64,000 nt of DNA from an uncultured beta proteobacterium (GTDB lineage: Bacteria > Pseudomonadota > Gammaproteobacteria > Burkholderiales > Burkholderiaceae_C): the NCBI GenBank assembly GCA_903920695.1, contig CAIXNB010000033.1:1-64000 (forward strand), in the 5' to 3' direction. Below the pieces are notes generated by a model. It worked only from the letters and a program-made list of their open reading frames with translations. It was not told where the DNA came from and made no database searches. Both the position numbers and the translations under genes were made by a program. Numbering within the stretch: the first letter of the stretch is position 1; each line of letters begins with the position of its first letter. This document shows positions 27,898-37,003 of the stretch, one piece after another.

Positions 27898-28617
27898 TCA
27901 GTTGCCCGCCGCGCTCGCTGCCGCTGCCGGCCGGGTCAGCGCGCGCTGGCGCAGATCGTTGTCGATGGTGCGCTGCTTGCTCTGCATCACGTGGTCGAAC
28001 ATGGCCTGACCGGCGGCCTGCGCGTCGCGCGAGGCGATGGCTTTGACGATCTGCTTGTGCTCGTTGAGGAAGGTGCGCATCAGCACCACATCGGCCAGAT
28101 TCTGGCGCCGAAACAGCGAGAGTTCCTTGATGAGACGACGGTACGTGTCGGTGAGCTTGCGGTTGCCCACCATCTCGACCATGCGGTCGTGGAACTTGAG
28201 GTTGAGCACATGGTACTGATGCGCGTCCTGCGCCTTCACGGCTTTCTCCATCTCGGCCACCATGGCCTTGATTTCCTTGAGCTGCTCGTCGCTGATGCAA
28301 GCGGCCAGCCGCTTGCCGACCCAGTCGTCCATGGCGGCGCGCAGATCGAATATCTCCAATGCCTCGTCAATCGGAATGGCGCGCACAAAAACGCCACGGT
28401 TCTTCTCGGTGCGCACCAGGCCGGCTTCGTCGAGCATGCGAAAGGCCTCGCGCACCGGCCCGCGCGAGACGCCGAGCTTTTCCGCCAGGGCTGCCTCGTT
28501 GAGCTTCGAGCCCGGTGCATAGTCGCCCACCAAAATGGCGCGTTCGATTTCCTGCTGCACCACAGTGGTGAGCGAGCTGCTTTGCAGCAGGGCGATGGTG
28601 GGGTGAAGCGCGGTCAT
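27898..28617 (-). CDS. GntR-family (FCD) transcription regulator of the phosphonate genes
   Basis: 239 aa. The N-terminal winged helix (EKLGVSRGPVREAFRML) is the GntR signature, and the all-helical FCD domain follows (about 90-220) with histidines in FHDRMVEM and DHVM suited to metal or ligand binding. I chose ATG 28617; the frame extends to 28659 but that would run into the operator. The shared operator begins 25 bp upstream of this start, so self-regulation and control of the divergent phn operon are likely. Its ligand could be 2-AEP or a downstream aldehyde. Confidence 0.85.
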   Translation of the reverse strand: MTALHPTIALLQSSSLTTVVQQEIERAILVGDYAPGSKLNEAALAEKLGVSRGPVREAFRMLDEAGLVRTEKNRGVFVRAIPIDEALEIFDLRAAMDDWVGKRLAACISDEQLKEIKAMVAEMEKAVKAQDAHQYHVLNLKFHDRMVEMVGNRKLTDTYRRLIKELSLFRRQNLADVVLMRTFLNEHKQIVKAIASRDAQAAGQAMFDHVMQSKQRTIDNDLRQRALTRPAAAASAAGN

Positions 28618-28641
28618 ACATTTATTACAGCACAAAAGGTT

Positions 28642-28696
28642 TTTGTTGACAATCTGCAAAACACAATTGACAAACCGAAAAAGTCGGCGTTAAATT
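28642..28696 (+). promoter_or_regulatory. phn operon promoter and GntR-type operator
   Basis: TTTGTTGACAAT at 28642-28653 is a near palindrome, and a second half-site TTGACAAA starts at 28667, 21 bp later. TTGACA (28667-28672) followed after 17 nt by TTAAAT (28690-28695) forms a plausible sigma-70 promoter for the rightward phn operon. The same two half-sites at the same spacing lie upstream of phnX at 12793. The operator lies between the divergent gntR and phn genes. Confidence 0.65.
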
Positions 28697-28778
28697 AATC
28701 CAAGTGCACGGGCACCTTTGTCATCACAATGTCATCGTCAGGTCACAGCATTGCAACTTTTACTCGAAGGAGCTTCAC

Positions 28779-29816
28779 GTGCGTTTGTCCACTTTTTCCA
28801 AGTCCCTCGTCCTGACCGGCCTGCTGGCGCTCGCTGGCGTCGCGTCCGCGCAGAAGACCCAGTTGCTGGTTTACACCGCGCTGGAGACTGATCAGATCAA
28901 AGCCTATCAAGAGGGCTTCAACAAGTCTTACCCCGACATCGAAATCAAGTGGGTGCGCGATTCCACCGGCGTCATCACCGCCAAGCTGTTGGCCGAAAAA
29001 GCCAACCCGCAGGCCGATGTGGTGATGGGCGTGGCCGCCTCCAGCCTGGCGCTGCTCGACAAGCAGGGCATGCTGATTCCCTACGCGCCACTGAACCTCG
29101 ACGCGATCATGAGCCAATACCGTGACAAGAAGACGCCGCCAGCCTGGTTCGGTATGGACGTGTGGGGTGCCACCGTCTGCTTCAACACGGTCGAGGCGCA
29201 GAAGAAGAACATTCCCAAGCCCGAGTCCTGGCAAGACCTGACCAAGCCGGTCTACAAGGGCCAGATCGTGATGCCAAACCCGGCCTCCAGCGGCACCGGC
29301 TACTTTGACGTCGTCGCCTGGCTCACGCTGTTCGGCGACAAGGACGGCAAGGGCGGTGGCTGGAAGTACATGGACGGCCTGCACAACAACATCGCGCAGT
29401 ACACGCACTCGGGCTCCAAGCCCTGCAACATGGCGGCCAGCGGCGAGTTCGTGATGGGCATCTCGTTTGAATACCGCGGCAACACCAACAAGGCTAAGGG
29501 CGCGCCAATTGATCTGGTGTTCCCGAAAGAGGGCCTGGGCTGGGACCTGGAGGCCTTTGCCATCCACAAGGGCACGAAGAAACTCGAGGCCGCCAAGAAG
29601 CTGGCTGACTGGGCTTCGAGCAAGGACGCCATGCTGCTGTACGGCAAGAACTTCGCCATCACCGCGCAACCGGGCGTTGCCGCACCGCTGGCCAACGTGC
29701 CCAAAGACTACGAAGCGCGCTTGGTCAAGCTTGACTTCAACTACGCCGCCGAACAGCGCGAGCGCATTCTCAAGGAATGGACCGTCCGTTACGACGGCAA
29801 GACCGAAAAACGCTGA
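28779..29816 (+). CDS. phnS: 2-aminoethylphosphonate ABC transporter, periplasmic binding protein
   Basis: 345 aa, GTG start with GAAGGAG 6 nt upstream. The N-terminus is a classical signal peptide cleaved at about VASA-Q. The rest is a type II iron/spermidine-like binding protein (LLVYTALETDQIKAY, then MPNPASSGTGYFDVVAW). Together with an ATPase and a double-length permease it fits the 2-AEP uptake system known as PhnS2-T2-U2 or AepXVW. It is the first gene of the phn operon. A hairpin just after it would raise its level over the later genes, as is common for binding proteins. Confidence 0.85.
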   Translation: MRLSTFSKSLVLTGLLALAGVASAQKTQLLVYTALETDQIKAYQEGFNKSYPDIEIKWVRDSTGVITAKLLAEKANPQADVVMGVAASSLALLDKQGMLIPYAPLNLDAIMSQYRDKKTPPAWFGMDVWGATVCFNTVEAQKKNIPKPESWQDLTKPVYKGQIVMPNPASSGTGYFDVVAWLTLFGDKDGKGGGWKYMDGLHNNIAQYTHSGSKPCNMAASGEFVMGISFEYRGNTNKAKGAPIDLVFPKEGLGWDLEAFAIHKGTKKLEAAKKLADWASSKDAMLLYGKNFAITAQPGVAAPLANVPKDYEARLVKLDFNYAAEQRERILKEWTVRYDGKTEKR

Positions 29817-29833
29817 TCGCTGTCACAACCCAT

Positions 29834-29864
29834 GGGCCGCCTGCCTGAAACACGCGGCCCTTTT
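29834..29864 (+). terminator. Intrinsic terminator/attenuator after the binding-protein gene
   Basis: GGGCCGC (29834-29840) pairs perfectly with GCGGCCC (29854-29860) across a 13-nt loop and is followed by TTTT. It lies between the binding protein and the ATPase, which fits partial termination that keeps the binding protein in excess. Confidence 0.7.
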
Positions 29865-29875
29865 CATTGCTGCGC

Positions 29876-30931
29876 ATGAGTCAAGCAACCTTTCTCGATC
29901 TGCGCCATATCCGCAAGGAATTTGGCAGCTTCACGGCACTGCAGGACATCGATCTGGCGATCCGCCAAGGCGAGTTCGTCTGTTTTCTCGGCCCCTCGGG
30001 CTGCGGCAAGACCACGCTGCTGCGCATCATCGCCGGCCTGGAGACGCAGACTGCGGGCAGCATCACGCAGGGTGGACGTGACATCTCGCTGCTGCCGCCG
30101 GCGCTGCGCGACTACGGCATCGTGTTCCAGAGCTATGCGCTGTTTCCCAATCTGAGTGTGGCCGACAACGTCGCCTACGGTCTGGTCAACCGCAAGACGC
30201 CGCGCAGCGAGATCAAGCAGCGCGTGACCGAACTGCTCAAGCTGGTCGGCCTGCCCAACAGCGACGCCAAGTTCCCAGGGCAACTTTCGGGCGGGCAGCA
30301 GCAGCGCATTGCGCTGGCGCGCGCGCTGGCGACGGCACCGAGCTTGCTGCTGCTCGACGAGCCGCTCTCCGCACTCGATGCGTTGGAGCGCATCCGTTTG
30401 CGCCAGGAGATCCGCACGCTGCAGCAAAAACTCGGCGTCACCACCATCATGGTGACGCACGACCAAGAAGAAGCGCTGAGTGTGGCCGACCGCATCGTGG
30501 TCATGAACCACGGCGTGATCGAGCAGGTCGGCACGCCGATGGACATCTACCGCGAGCCGGCCTCGCCCTTCGTGGCCGACTTTGTCGGCAAGATCAACGT
30601 GCTGCCGGCGCGCCTGGCGCGCGGCGAGTTGCGCTTTGGCACGATGTGCCTGCCCTGCGCCGGTGAAGACCGCGAAGTGGCGCGCGTCTACCTGCGCCCG
30701 GAAGATGTGCTGGCGCGCCCGATTGCACCGGACGACGCCCATGTGTTCGAAGCCCAGATCGACAAGATCGAATTCCTCGGCTCCTACTGCCACGTCCACG
30801 TGTTGTCGCCGGCGCTGGGCACGCACAAGCTGATGGTCTACCTCTCACTCAATTTCCTGTCCGAACAATCGCTGCAAGTCGGCTCGACCATCACGCTTAA
30901 GTTGCTGCCGGAACGGATCAAGGTCTTTTGA
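29876..30931 (+). CDS. phnT: 2-aminoethylphosphonate ABC transporter, ATP-binding protein
   Basis: 351 aa. Walker A GPSGCGKTT, signature LSGGQQQR, Walker B LLLLDEPLSALD and the switch histidine in VTHDQEEA are all intact, followed by a C-terminal TOBE-like regulatory domain (about 240-351). It powers the permease encoded next. I chose ATG 29876, not the TTG at 29867. Its stop overlaps the permease start (TGATG). Confidence 0.9.
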   Translation: MSQATFLDLRHIRKEFGSFTALQDIDLAIRQGEFVCFLGPSGCGKTTLLRIIAGLETQTAGSITQGGRDISLLPPALRDYGIVFQSYALFPNLSVADNVAYGLVNRKTPRSEIKQRVTELLKLVGLPNSDAKFPGQLSGGQQQRIALARALATAPSLLLLDEPLSALDALERIRLRQEIRTLQQKLGVTTIMVTHDQEEALSVADRIVVMNHGVIEQVGTPMDIYREPASPFVADFVGKINVLPARLARGELRFGTMCLPCAGEDREVARVYLRPEDVLARPIAPDDAHVFEAQIDKIEFLGSYCHVHVLSPALGTHKLMVYLSLNFLSEQSLQVGSTITLKLLPERIKVF

Positions 30932-32622
30932 TGAGCGCCGTCAAGCTCAAACAGCACTGGACTGATCGCCTGGCACAAGCGATCCTGGCCATGATTGCGC
31001 TGGCGCTGCTGGCCTTTCTGGCCGGGCCGCTGCTGGCCATCCTGATGCAGGCGCTGCAGGGGCGCAACGAAGAGTTTGTCTGGTTCGACAATTTCATCTC
31101 CTACGCCCAGACGCCGGCCCTGCTGGGCAGCGTCTGGAACAGCGTCTGGGTCTCGTCGCTGGTGACGCTGATCGTGTTGCCGCTGGCCTTCGCCTTTGCC
31201 TATGCGCTGACGCGCTCCTGCATGCCGTTCAAGTCGCTGTTTCGCGGCATCACGCTGATCCCCTTGCTAGCGCCGTCGCTGCTGTCGGCCATCTCCTTGA
31301 TCTACTGGTTTGGCAATCAAGGCCTGCTCAAGAGCTGGATGCAAGGTATCGGCATCGACCAGATCTACGGCGCACCGGGCATCGTGCTGGCCGAATGCCT
31401 GTCGGTGTTTCCGCACACGCTGATGATTCTGGTGACGGCGCTGAGCCTCTCGGACGCGCGCCTTTATGAAGCCGCCGACGCCATGGGCACAACGGCCATG
31501 CGCAAGTTTTTCACCATCACCCTGCCGGGCGCCAAGTACGGCCTGATCTCGGCCGCGCTCGTGACCTTCACGCTGGTCATGACGGACTTCGGCATCCCGA
31601 AGGTGATCGGCGGCAACTTCAATGTGCTGGCCACTGATGTCTTCAAGTTGGTGATCGGCCAGCAGGACTTCTCCAAGGGCGCGGTGGTGGCCATCCTGCT
31701 GCTGGCACCTGCGGTGCTGAGCTTCAGCGTTGACAACTACGTGAGCCGGCGCCAGACCGCCATGCTGACGGCGCGCGCCGTCCACTATGCGCCGCGTCCG
31801 TCGCGCGGCTACGACCGGCTCATGACCCTGTACTGCATGGCGATCGCGGCGCTGATGCTGGCCATGCTCGGCATGGCGGTGTTCGCCTCCTTCGCCTCGT
31901 TCTGGCCCTACAACCTCAGCCCAAGCCTGCGCCACTACGCCATGGGTCTGCTCGACGCCGAAGTCGGCGAGGCCTTCTTCAACAGCCTGAAGATGGCCGC
32001 CGGCACCGCACTGCTGGGCACGCTGCTGGTGTTCAGCGGCGCCTACCTGCTGGAAAAAACCAAGGGCATGGCTGGCCTGCGTTCACTGGTGCGCCTGCTG
32101 GCCGTGCTGCCGATGGCGGTACCGGGTCTGGTGCTGGGACTGGGCTACATCTTCTTTTTCAACGCCCCGGCCAACCCGCTCGGCGGCCTGTACCACACGC
32201 TCACATTGCTCACGCTGTGCACCATCGTGCACTTCTACACCACCGGCCACCTGACAGCGATCACGGCGCTGAAAAACCTGGACAGCGAATTCGAAGCCGT
32301 CAGCGCCTCGCTCAAAGTGCCGTTCTACAAGACCTTCTGGCGCGTCACGCTGCCGCTGTGCGCGCCGGCGCTGATCGACATGTCGCGCTACTTCTTCATC
32401 AACGCCATGACGACGATCTCGGCCGTGGTCTTTCTCTACTCGCCCGAGACCAAGGTGGCCTCGATTGCCATCCTGAACCTCGACGAGGCCGGCGAGATCG
32501 GCGCCGCCGCCGCGATGGCGGTGCTAATCGCCCTGTCCTCCACCGTCGCGACCCTGCTCTTCATGCTGCTGGCCCGCTGGAGCAACAAGCGCACCCAAGC
32601 GTGGAAGACTGGTGGGCGGTGA
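30931..32622 (+). CDS. phnU: 2-aminoethylphosphonate ABC transporter, fused double permease
   Basis: 563 aa with about twelve membrane segments, two complete BinPD-type permease halves in one chain. Each half has an EAA-like loop: one around AADAMGTTAMRKFFTITLPGA, one around VSASLKVPFYKTFWRVTLP. The double-length form is typical of the PhnU2/AepW type. ATG 30931 overlaps the ATPase stop. It should form the whole channel with two copies of the ATPase. Confidence 0.88.
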   Translation: MSAVKLKQHWTDRLAQAILAMIALALLAFLAGPLLAILMQALQGRNEEFVWFDNFISYAQTPALLGSVWNSVWVSSLVTLIVLPLAFAFAYALTRSCMPFKSLFRGITLIPLLAPSLLSAISLIYWFGNQGLLKSWMQGIGIDQIYGAPGIVLAECLSVFPHTLMILVTALSLSDARLYEAADAMGTTAMRKFFTITLPGAKYGLISAALVTFTLVMTDFGIPKVIGGNFNVLATDVFKLVIGQQDFSKGAVVAILLLAPAVLSFSVDNYVSRRQTAMLTARAVHYAPRPSRGYDRLMTLYCMAIAALMLAMLGMAVFASFASFWPYNLSPSLRHYAMGLLDAEVGEAFFNSLKMAAGTALLGTLLVFSGAYLLEKTKGMAGLRSLVRLLAVLPMAVPGLVLGLGYIFFFNAPANPLGGLYHTLTLLTLCTIVHFYTTGHLTAITALKNLDSEFEAVSASLKVPFYKTFWRVTLPLCAPALIDMSRYFFINAMTTISAVVFLYSPETKVASIAILNLDEAGEIGAAAAMAVLIALSSTVATLLFMLLARWSNKRTQAWKTGGR

Positions 32623-32696
32623 GGAAGATGGATTACCACGCGCGTCACGCCACACAGGTTGTTATGCCGGACCGCCGCTGTCATCCCGTCCCCAGA

Positions 32697-32765
32697 TGTC
32701 ATCCCGGGCTCGACCCGGGATCCATGCCACGCGCACCATGGATTGCGGATCAAGTCCGCAATGAC
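32697..32765. repeat. Dispersed double-palindrome repeat, copy B
   Basis: TGTCATCCCGGG through GATTGCGGATCAAGTCC to GCAATGAC, with the two palindromes described for copy A. A further partial start (TGTCATCCCG) precedes it at 32680. It lies in the 214-nt gap between the permease gene and phnW, so it is probably inside the operon transcript. Confidence 0.85.
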
Positions 32766-32836
32766 GAACCTCGGTAGACAAGCAGCGACGACAAAACAGA
32801 AGCCTTTGCAAACCCAATCTGATCAAGGAGACCATC

Positions 32837-33952
32837 ATGGACCGCGACAAAATCCTGCTGACCCCCGGACCACTGACGACCACGCTGCGCACCAAGCTTG
32901 CGATGCTGCGCGACTGGGGTTCCTGGGACGCCGATTTCAATGCCGTCACCGCCAGCGTGCGCAACAGCCTGCTCGGTGTGATCCACGGCCACGCCAGCCA
33001 CGTCGTCGTACCCTTGCAGGGCAGCGGCACCTTCAGCGTCGAAGCAGCGGTGGCCACCCTGGTGCCGCGCGACGGCCACGTGTTGGTGCTCGACAACGGC
33101 GCCTACTGCAAGCGCGCGGCCAAGCTGACCAAGATGATGGATCGGCGCTGCACGGTGCTGGGTTTCGACGAGGCCACGCCGGTTGATCCGGCCGCGCTGG
33201 CCAAGAAACTCAGCGAGGATGCCTCGATCACGCACGTGATCCTGATCCACTGCGAGACCGGCGCCGGCGTGCTCAACCCGCTGCAAGCCGTGGCCGACGT
33301 CTGCACCGCGCACAACAAGGGCCTGATTGTTGACGCCATGAGTTCCTTTGGCGCGCTTGAAATCGACGCGCGCAAGACGCGCTTTGACGCGCTGATTGCC
33401 GCCAGCGGCAAGTGCCTCGAAGGCGTGCCCGGCATGGGCTTTGTCTTCATCCGCAAAGCCGTGCTCGACGCCTGCGCCGGGCGCAGCCAGTCACTCGCCA
33501 TGGACTTGCATGACCAATACGTCTACATGGAGAAAACCACACAGTGGCGATTCACGCCACCGACCCACGTGGTGGTGGCGCTGGCCGAGGCGATCGCGCA
33601 ATTCGAGCTTGAGGGCGGCCAGAGCGCACGGCTGGCGCGCTACCAGGCCAACTACGCGACGCTGATCGCCGGCATGGCGCGCCTGGGCTTCAAGCCCTTC
33701 CTTGACCCGGCCGTGCAAGCGCCCATCATCGTGACCTTTCATGCGCCAGCGCACCCGGCCTACGACTTCAAAACCTTTTACGCAGCAGCACGCGCACGCG
33801 GCTTCATCCTGTACCCCGGTAAACTGACGCAGATCGAGACCTTCCGCGTCGGCTGCATCGGCGCCATCGGAGCGGATGAAATCGAGCAGGCCGTGCACGC
33901 GATGGGACTGGCGCTGCAAGACATGGGCATCACGTCGGCGGCTCCGGCCTGA
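32837..33952 (+). CDS. phnW: 2-aminoethylphosphonate:pyruvate transaminase
   Basis: 371 aa class V aminotransferase. It moves the amino group of 2-AEP to pyruvate, giving phosphonoacetaldehyde and alanine. [10 protein letters not shown] at the start, DAMSSFGAL (cofactor aspartate) and [13 protein letters not shown] with K192 as the PLP lysine are PhnW hallmarks. AAGGAG precedes ATG 32837. Next to a 2-AEP importer and sharing an operator with phnX, it gives a full hydrolytic 2-AEP pathway. Confidence 0.92.
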   Translation: MDRDKILLTPGPLTTTLRTKLAMLRDWGSWDADFNAVTASVRNSLLGVIHGHASHVVVPLQGSGTFSVEAAVATLVPRDGHVLVLDNGAYCKRAAKLTKMMDRRCTVLGFDEATPVDPAALAKKLSEDASITHVILIHCETGAGVLNPLQAVADVCTAHNKGLIVDAMSSFGALEIDARKTRFDALIAASGKCLEGVPGMGFVFIRKAVLDACAGRSQSLAMDLHDQYVYMEKTTQWRFTPPTHVVVALAEAIAQFELEGGQSARLARYQANYATLIAGMARLGFKPFLDPAVQAPIIVTFHAPAHPAYDFKTFYAAARARGFILYPGKLTQIETFRVGCIGAIGADEIEQAVHAMGLALQDMGITSAAPA

Positions 33953-33981
33953 GAGGGCGTCAACATAACGAGGAGAGCAAC

Positions 33982-35373
33982 GTGGCGAGCAAGACAGCAA
34001 AGACAGCACCCAGCCTGCACCCGGCCGTGCTGGCGGTCCAGCAATCAGCGGCGCCCAAGGTCAAGGTGGCGGTGAGCGACATTGACGGCGTGCTGCGCGG
34101 CAAGTACCTGCACCGCGAAAAATTCCTCGGCGCGGCCGAACCCTATCCGGCGGGCGGCTTTGGTTTTTGCGACGTGGTGCTGGGCTGGGACATGATGGAT
34201 GTCACCTACGACAACACCACGGCCACCGGCTGGCAACACGGCTTTCCGGACGCCCTGGCGCGCATCGACTTCAACACCGCGCGCCATGTGCCATGGGACA
34301 ACAACGTGCCCTTCTTCCTGGGCGAGTTCGTCAACGCCGACGGTACGCCGCACGCCCAGTGCCCGCGCCAGACCTTGAAGCGCGTATTGAAGCGCGCCGA
34401 GAAAATGGGCTTCCAGGTCATGACCGGCATGGAGTTCGAGTGGTTCAACTTCCTCGAAACCCCACAAAGCTGGGCCGCCAAGAACGGCGTGGGCCCGGAA
34501 CAACTGACACCGGGCATGTTCGGCTACTCGCTGTTGCGCATGAACCAGAACACCGATTTCTTTAACGCCATCATGGACGACATGCTGGCCTTTGGCATCC
34601 CCGTTGAAGGCCTGCACACCGAGACCGGACCCGGCGTTTATGAGGCGGCGATCGGCTTTAGCGAGGCGCTGGAACAGGCCGACCGCGCCATCCTGTTCAA
34701 GACCGGCACCAAGGAGATCGGCGCCGGCTTTGGCATCATGCCCAGCTTCATGGCCAAGCCAAACCAGAAGCTGCCCGGCTGCAGCGGCCACATCCACCAG
34801 AGCCTGTCAGACGGTAAAAGCAATTTGTTCTTTGACGCGAAAAACCCGCGCAAGATGAGCAAGCTGTTCGAGAGCTACCTGGCCGGGCAGGTCGCCTGCA
34901 TGATGGACTTCGCCCCCATGATCTGGCCCACCATCAACAGCTACAAGCGCCTGGTCGATGGTTTCTGGGCGCCGGTCAAGCCAACCTGGGGCATGGACAA
35001 CCGCACTGCGAGTTTCCGCGTCATTGCCGGCAGCCCGAAAGCCACACGGCTGGAAACGCGCTGCCCCGGCGCCGACGTGAATCCCTATCTGGCGATGGCT
35101 GCCGTGATTGCCGCCGGCCTGGATGGCGTCGAAAAAGGCCTGAAACTCACGACGCCACCGATCACCGGCACCAATGTCGGCGCCGAGAACATCGCCCGCG
35201 CACCACGCACCCTGATCGAGACCACACGCATTTTTGAGCAGTCAGCGATCGCGCGCGACTGGCTCGGCGACGGCTTCGTCGACCACTTTGCCGCCACCCG
35301 CGACTGGGAATGGCGCCAGTGGCTCGACGGCGTCACCGACTGGGAACTCAAACGCTATTTTGAAATCATCTGA
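33982..35373 (+). CDS. Glutamine-synthetase-family ligase (gamma-glutamyl-amine synthetase-like)
   Basis: 463 aa, GTG start with GAGGAG upstream. N-terminal beta-grasp (VAVSDIDGVLRGK), then the catalytic domain with metal-binding E151 and E153 (GMEFEW), the ATP/glutamate site GHIHQSL (H270, H272), NSYKRLV and the arginine-rich NRTASFR. This is the GlnA/PuuA superfamily, whose members join glutamate to ammonia or to an amine. Ordinary GlnA is usually not in such an operon, so a ligase for an amine substrate is more likely. With the PuuD-like and ALDH genes downstream it could gamma-glutamylate an aminophosphonate or its product; that is a hypothesis. Confidence 0.82.
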   Translation: MASKTAKTAPSLHPAVLAVQQSAAPKVKVAVSDIDGVLRGKYLHREKFLGAAEPYPAGGFGFCDVVLGWDMMDVTYDNTTATGWQHGFPDALARIDFNTARHVPWDNNVPFFLGEFVNADGTPHAQCPRQTLKRVLKRAEKMGFQVMTGMEFEWFNFLETPQSWAAKNGVGPEQLTPGMFGYSLLRMNQNTDFFNAIMDDMLAFGIPVEGLHTETGPGVYEAAIGFSEALEQADRAILFKTGTKEIGAGFGIMPSFMAKPNQKLPGCSGHIHQSLSDGKSNLFFDAKNPRKMSKLFESYLAGQVACMMDFAPMIWPTINSYKRLVDGFWAPVKPTWGMDNRTASFRVIAGSPKATRLETRCPGADVNPYLAMAAVIAAGLDGVEKGLKLTTPPITGTNVGAENIARAPRTLIETTRIFEQSAIARDWLGDGFVDHFAATRDWEWRQWLDGVTDWELKRYFEII

Positions 35374-35384
35374 AGAGGCACCTC

Positions 35385-36518
35385 ATGACCATCACCAATT
35401 TCTCCTTTCCCACACCGATCAAATTTGGCGCTGACGCGCGCAAGCTGGTCGCCGCGCATCTGCTTGAAGCCGGCTGCAAACGGCCGCTGATCGTGACTGA
35501 CAAGGCACTCGGTGCACTGCCGGTACTGGCCGAATTCAAGAGTCATCTGGCCGGGCTTGATGTGGCCGTATTCGCCGGCGTCTTCGGCAACCCGACCTGC
35601 AGCCAGGTGATGGATGGCGCCGCGGCCTACAAGGCGCACCGGGCGGATTGCGTGATCGGTTTCGGCGGTGGTGCGGCGCTCGACGTGGCCAAGGTCGTTG
35701 GTGTGGCCGCCACGCACGAAGGCGACATCCTCGAATATGTCTGGGACCACCCGCAGGTGCGAGCGATCAAGAACGAATTGCCCTATTTCGTCGCGCTGCC
35801 AACAACCTCGGGCACCGGCTCCGAAGTCGGGCGCTCCAGCGTCGTCAGCGAGAACGACACGCACCTCAAGCGCGTCGTCTTCAGCCCCAAGATCCTGGCG
35901 CGCTGCGTCTTTGCCGATCCGATCCTGACCTTGGGCTTGCCACCCGCCATGACGGCGGCCACCGGCATGGATGCGCTCACGCACAACATCGAGAGCTACC
36001 TGTCACCGGTCTACCACCCGCTGTGCGACGGCATCGCGCTTGAAGGCACACGCATTGCCGCAGCGGCACTGCTCACCGCCGTCAAGCAGCCGAGCCAGTT
36101 GCAGGCGCGCTCCGACATGATGATGGCATCCATGATGGGCGCGATTGCGTTCCAGAAAGACCTGGGCGCCGTGCACTCCTGCGCGCATGCGCTGGGCGCC
36201 GTTTGCGATATGCACCACGGCCTGGCCAATGCGCTGATGATCGACACCGTGCTGACCTGGAACCAGCAAATGGTGCCCGCCAAGTTTGACGAACTCGCCC
36301 ACGTCTGCCAGGTGGCAGGCGGCGGCGCGGCTTTCGTGCCCTGGCTGCAGGAACTCAAGGCCGGCATCGGCATCAGCGGCGGCCTGGCCGCGCACGGCGT
36401 CAAGCCCGAACACCTGGCGCGCCTGGTGCAAGTCGCCACCGCCGACATCTGCCACCAGACCAATCCGCGGCCCTGCACTTCGGCGGACTTCGAGGCTTTA
36501 TTCAAAGCGGCGATGTGA
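35385..36518 (+). CDS. Iron-containing (group III) alcohol dehydrogenase
   Basis: 377 aa. NAD-binding GGGAALDVAK (94-103), TTSGTGSEV, and metal ligands including H264, H268 and H278 in the HSCAHALGAVCDMHHG block with an aspartate in FADPIL. It would interconvert an aldehyde and an alcohol. In context it may reduce acetaldehyde from PhnX or a phosphonoaldehyde. It starts 12 nt after the ligase stop and is part of the operon. Confidence 0.88.
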   Translation: MTITNFSFPTPIKFGADARKLVAAHLLEAGCKRPLIVTDKALGALPVLAEFKSHLAGLDVAVFAGVFGNPTCSQVMDGAAAYKAHRADCVIGFGGGAALDVAKVVGVAATHEGDILEYVWDHPQVRAIKNELPYFVALPTTSGTGSEVGRSSVVSENDTHLKRVVFSPKILARCVFADPILTLGLPPAMTAATGMDALTHNIESYLSPVYHPLCDGIALEGTRIAAAALLTAVKQPSQLQARSDMMMASMMGAIAFQKDLGAVHSCAHALGAVCDMHHGLANALMIDTVLTWNQQMVPAKFDELAHVCQVAGGGAAFVPWLQELKAGIGISGGLAAHGVKPEHLARLVQVATADICHQTNPRPCTSADFEALFKAAM

Positions 36519-36550
36519 TTTTTCTGGAGTCGGATTTGTCTTTTCGTTTG

Positions 36551-36876
36551 TTTTCCCCACTCACTCCCCCCCGCCCCTCTCCCGCCCCGCCGGGCGGAAG
36601 AGGGGAGCTTCATCCTGCCTTGTCTCTTAAGCCACGAAGTACACGCGCCACCGCGCGCTGCACCGCGACGCTCCAGTGCTTCGCTGCCAACAGCACCGAC
36701 CCGTTTTCACTCCCGCCTCAGTCGTCGCCGATAACCACCGGTCGCACAGCGCTCGCGCGAGGGCCATCGTTCCAGTCGGTGGAGATGAACTCGATTACTT
36801 TCGCACGCGGCCAAATGGGGCTCCCCTCTTCCGCCCGGCGGGGCGGGAGAGGGGCGGGGGGAGTGAGTGGGGAAAA
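36551..36876. repeat. 57-bp inverted repeat with 213-nt spacer
   Basis: Left arm 36551-36607 (TTTTCCCCACTCACTCCCCC start) is the reverse complement of right arm 36821-36876, with a single one-base difference in a C/G run. The 213-nt spacer has no convincing gene. The sequence resembles the CCCCTCTCCCGCC...GGGCGGGAGAGGGG repeats scattered in many betaproteobacterial genomes. In mRNA it would form a very stable hairpin between the ADH and PuuD-like genes. Confidence 0.9.
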
Positions 36877-36880
36877 AGCA

Positions 36881-36960
36881 GATCAAACACGCAAGGTTTG
36901 AATCACCCACCCGGCGGGTATGAGTGGACTAAAGAGCCGATCAAACAAGCAAGGTTTGAA
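36881..36960 (+). repeat. Two direct 22-bp repeats before the PuuD-like gene
   Basis: GATCAAACAcGCAAGGTTTGAA at 36881-36902 recurs at 36939-36960 with one mismatch, 58 bp apart, each followed by a CCCGGCGGG-like string. They lie right after the long inverted repeat. Origin unknown; they could be duplications of a gene-end relic. Confidence 0.7.
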
Positions 36961-37003
36961 CAACTCCCCCGGCGGGGATAGGGAGGGGAGAGAAAATAGC
37001 AAT

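Noticed and set aside
36551..36876. Insertion sequence or MITE with terminal inverted repeats.
   Set aside because: No transposase and no clear target duplication; called only as an inverted repeat.
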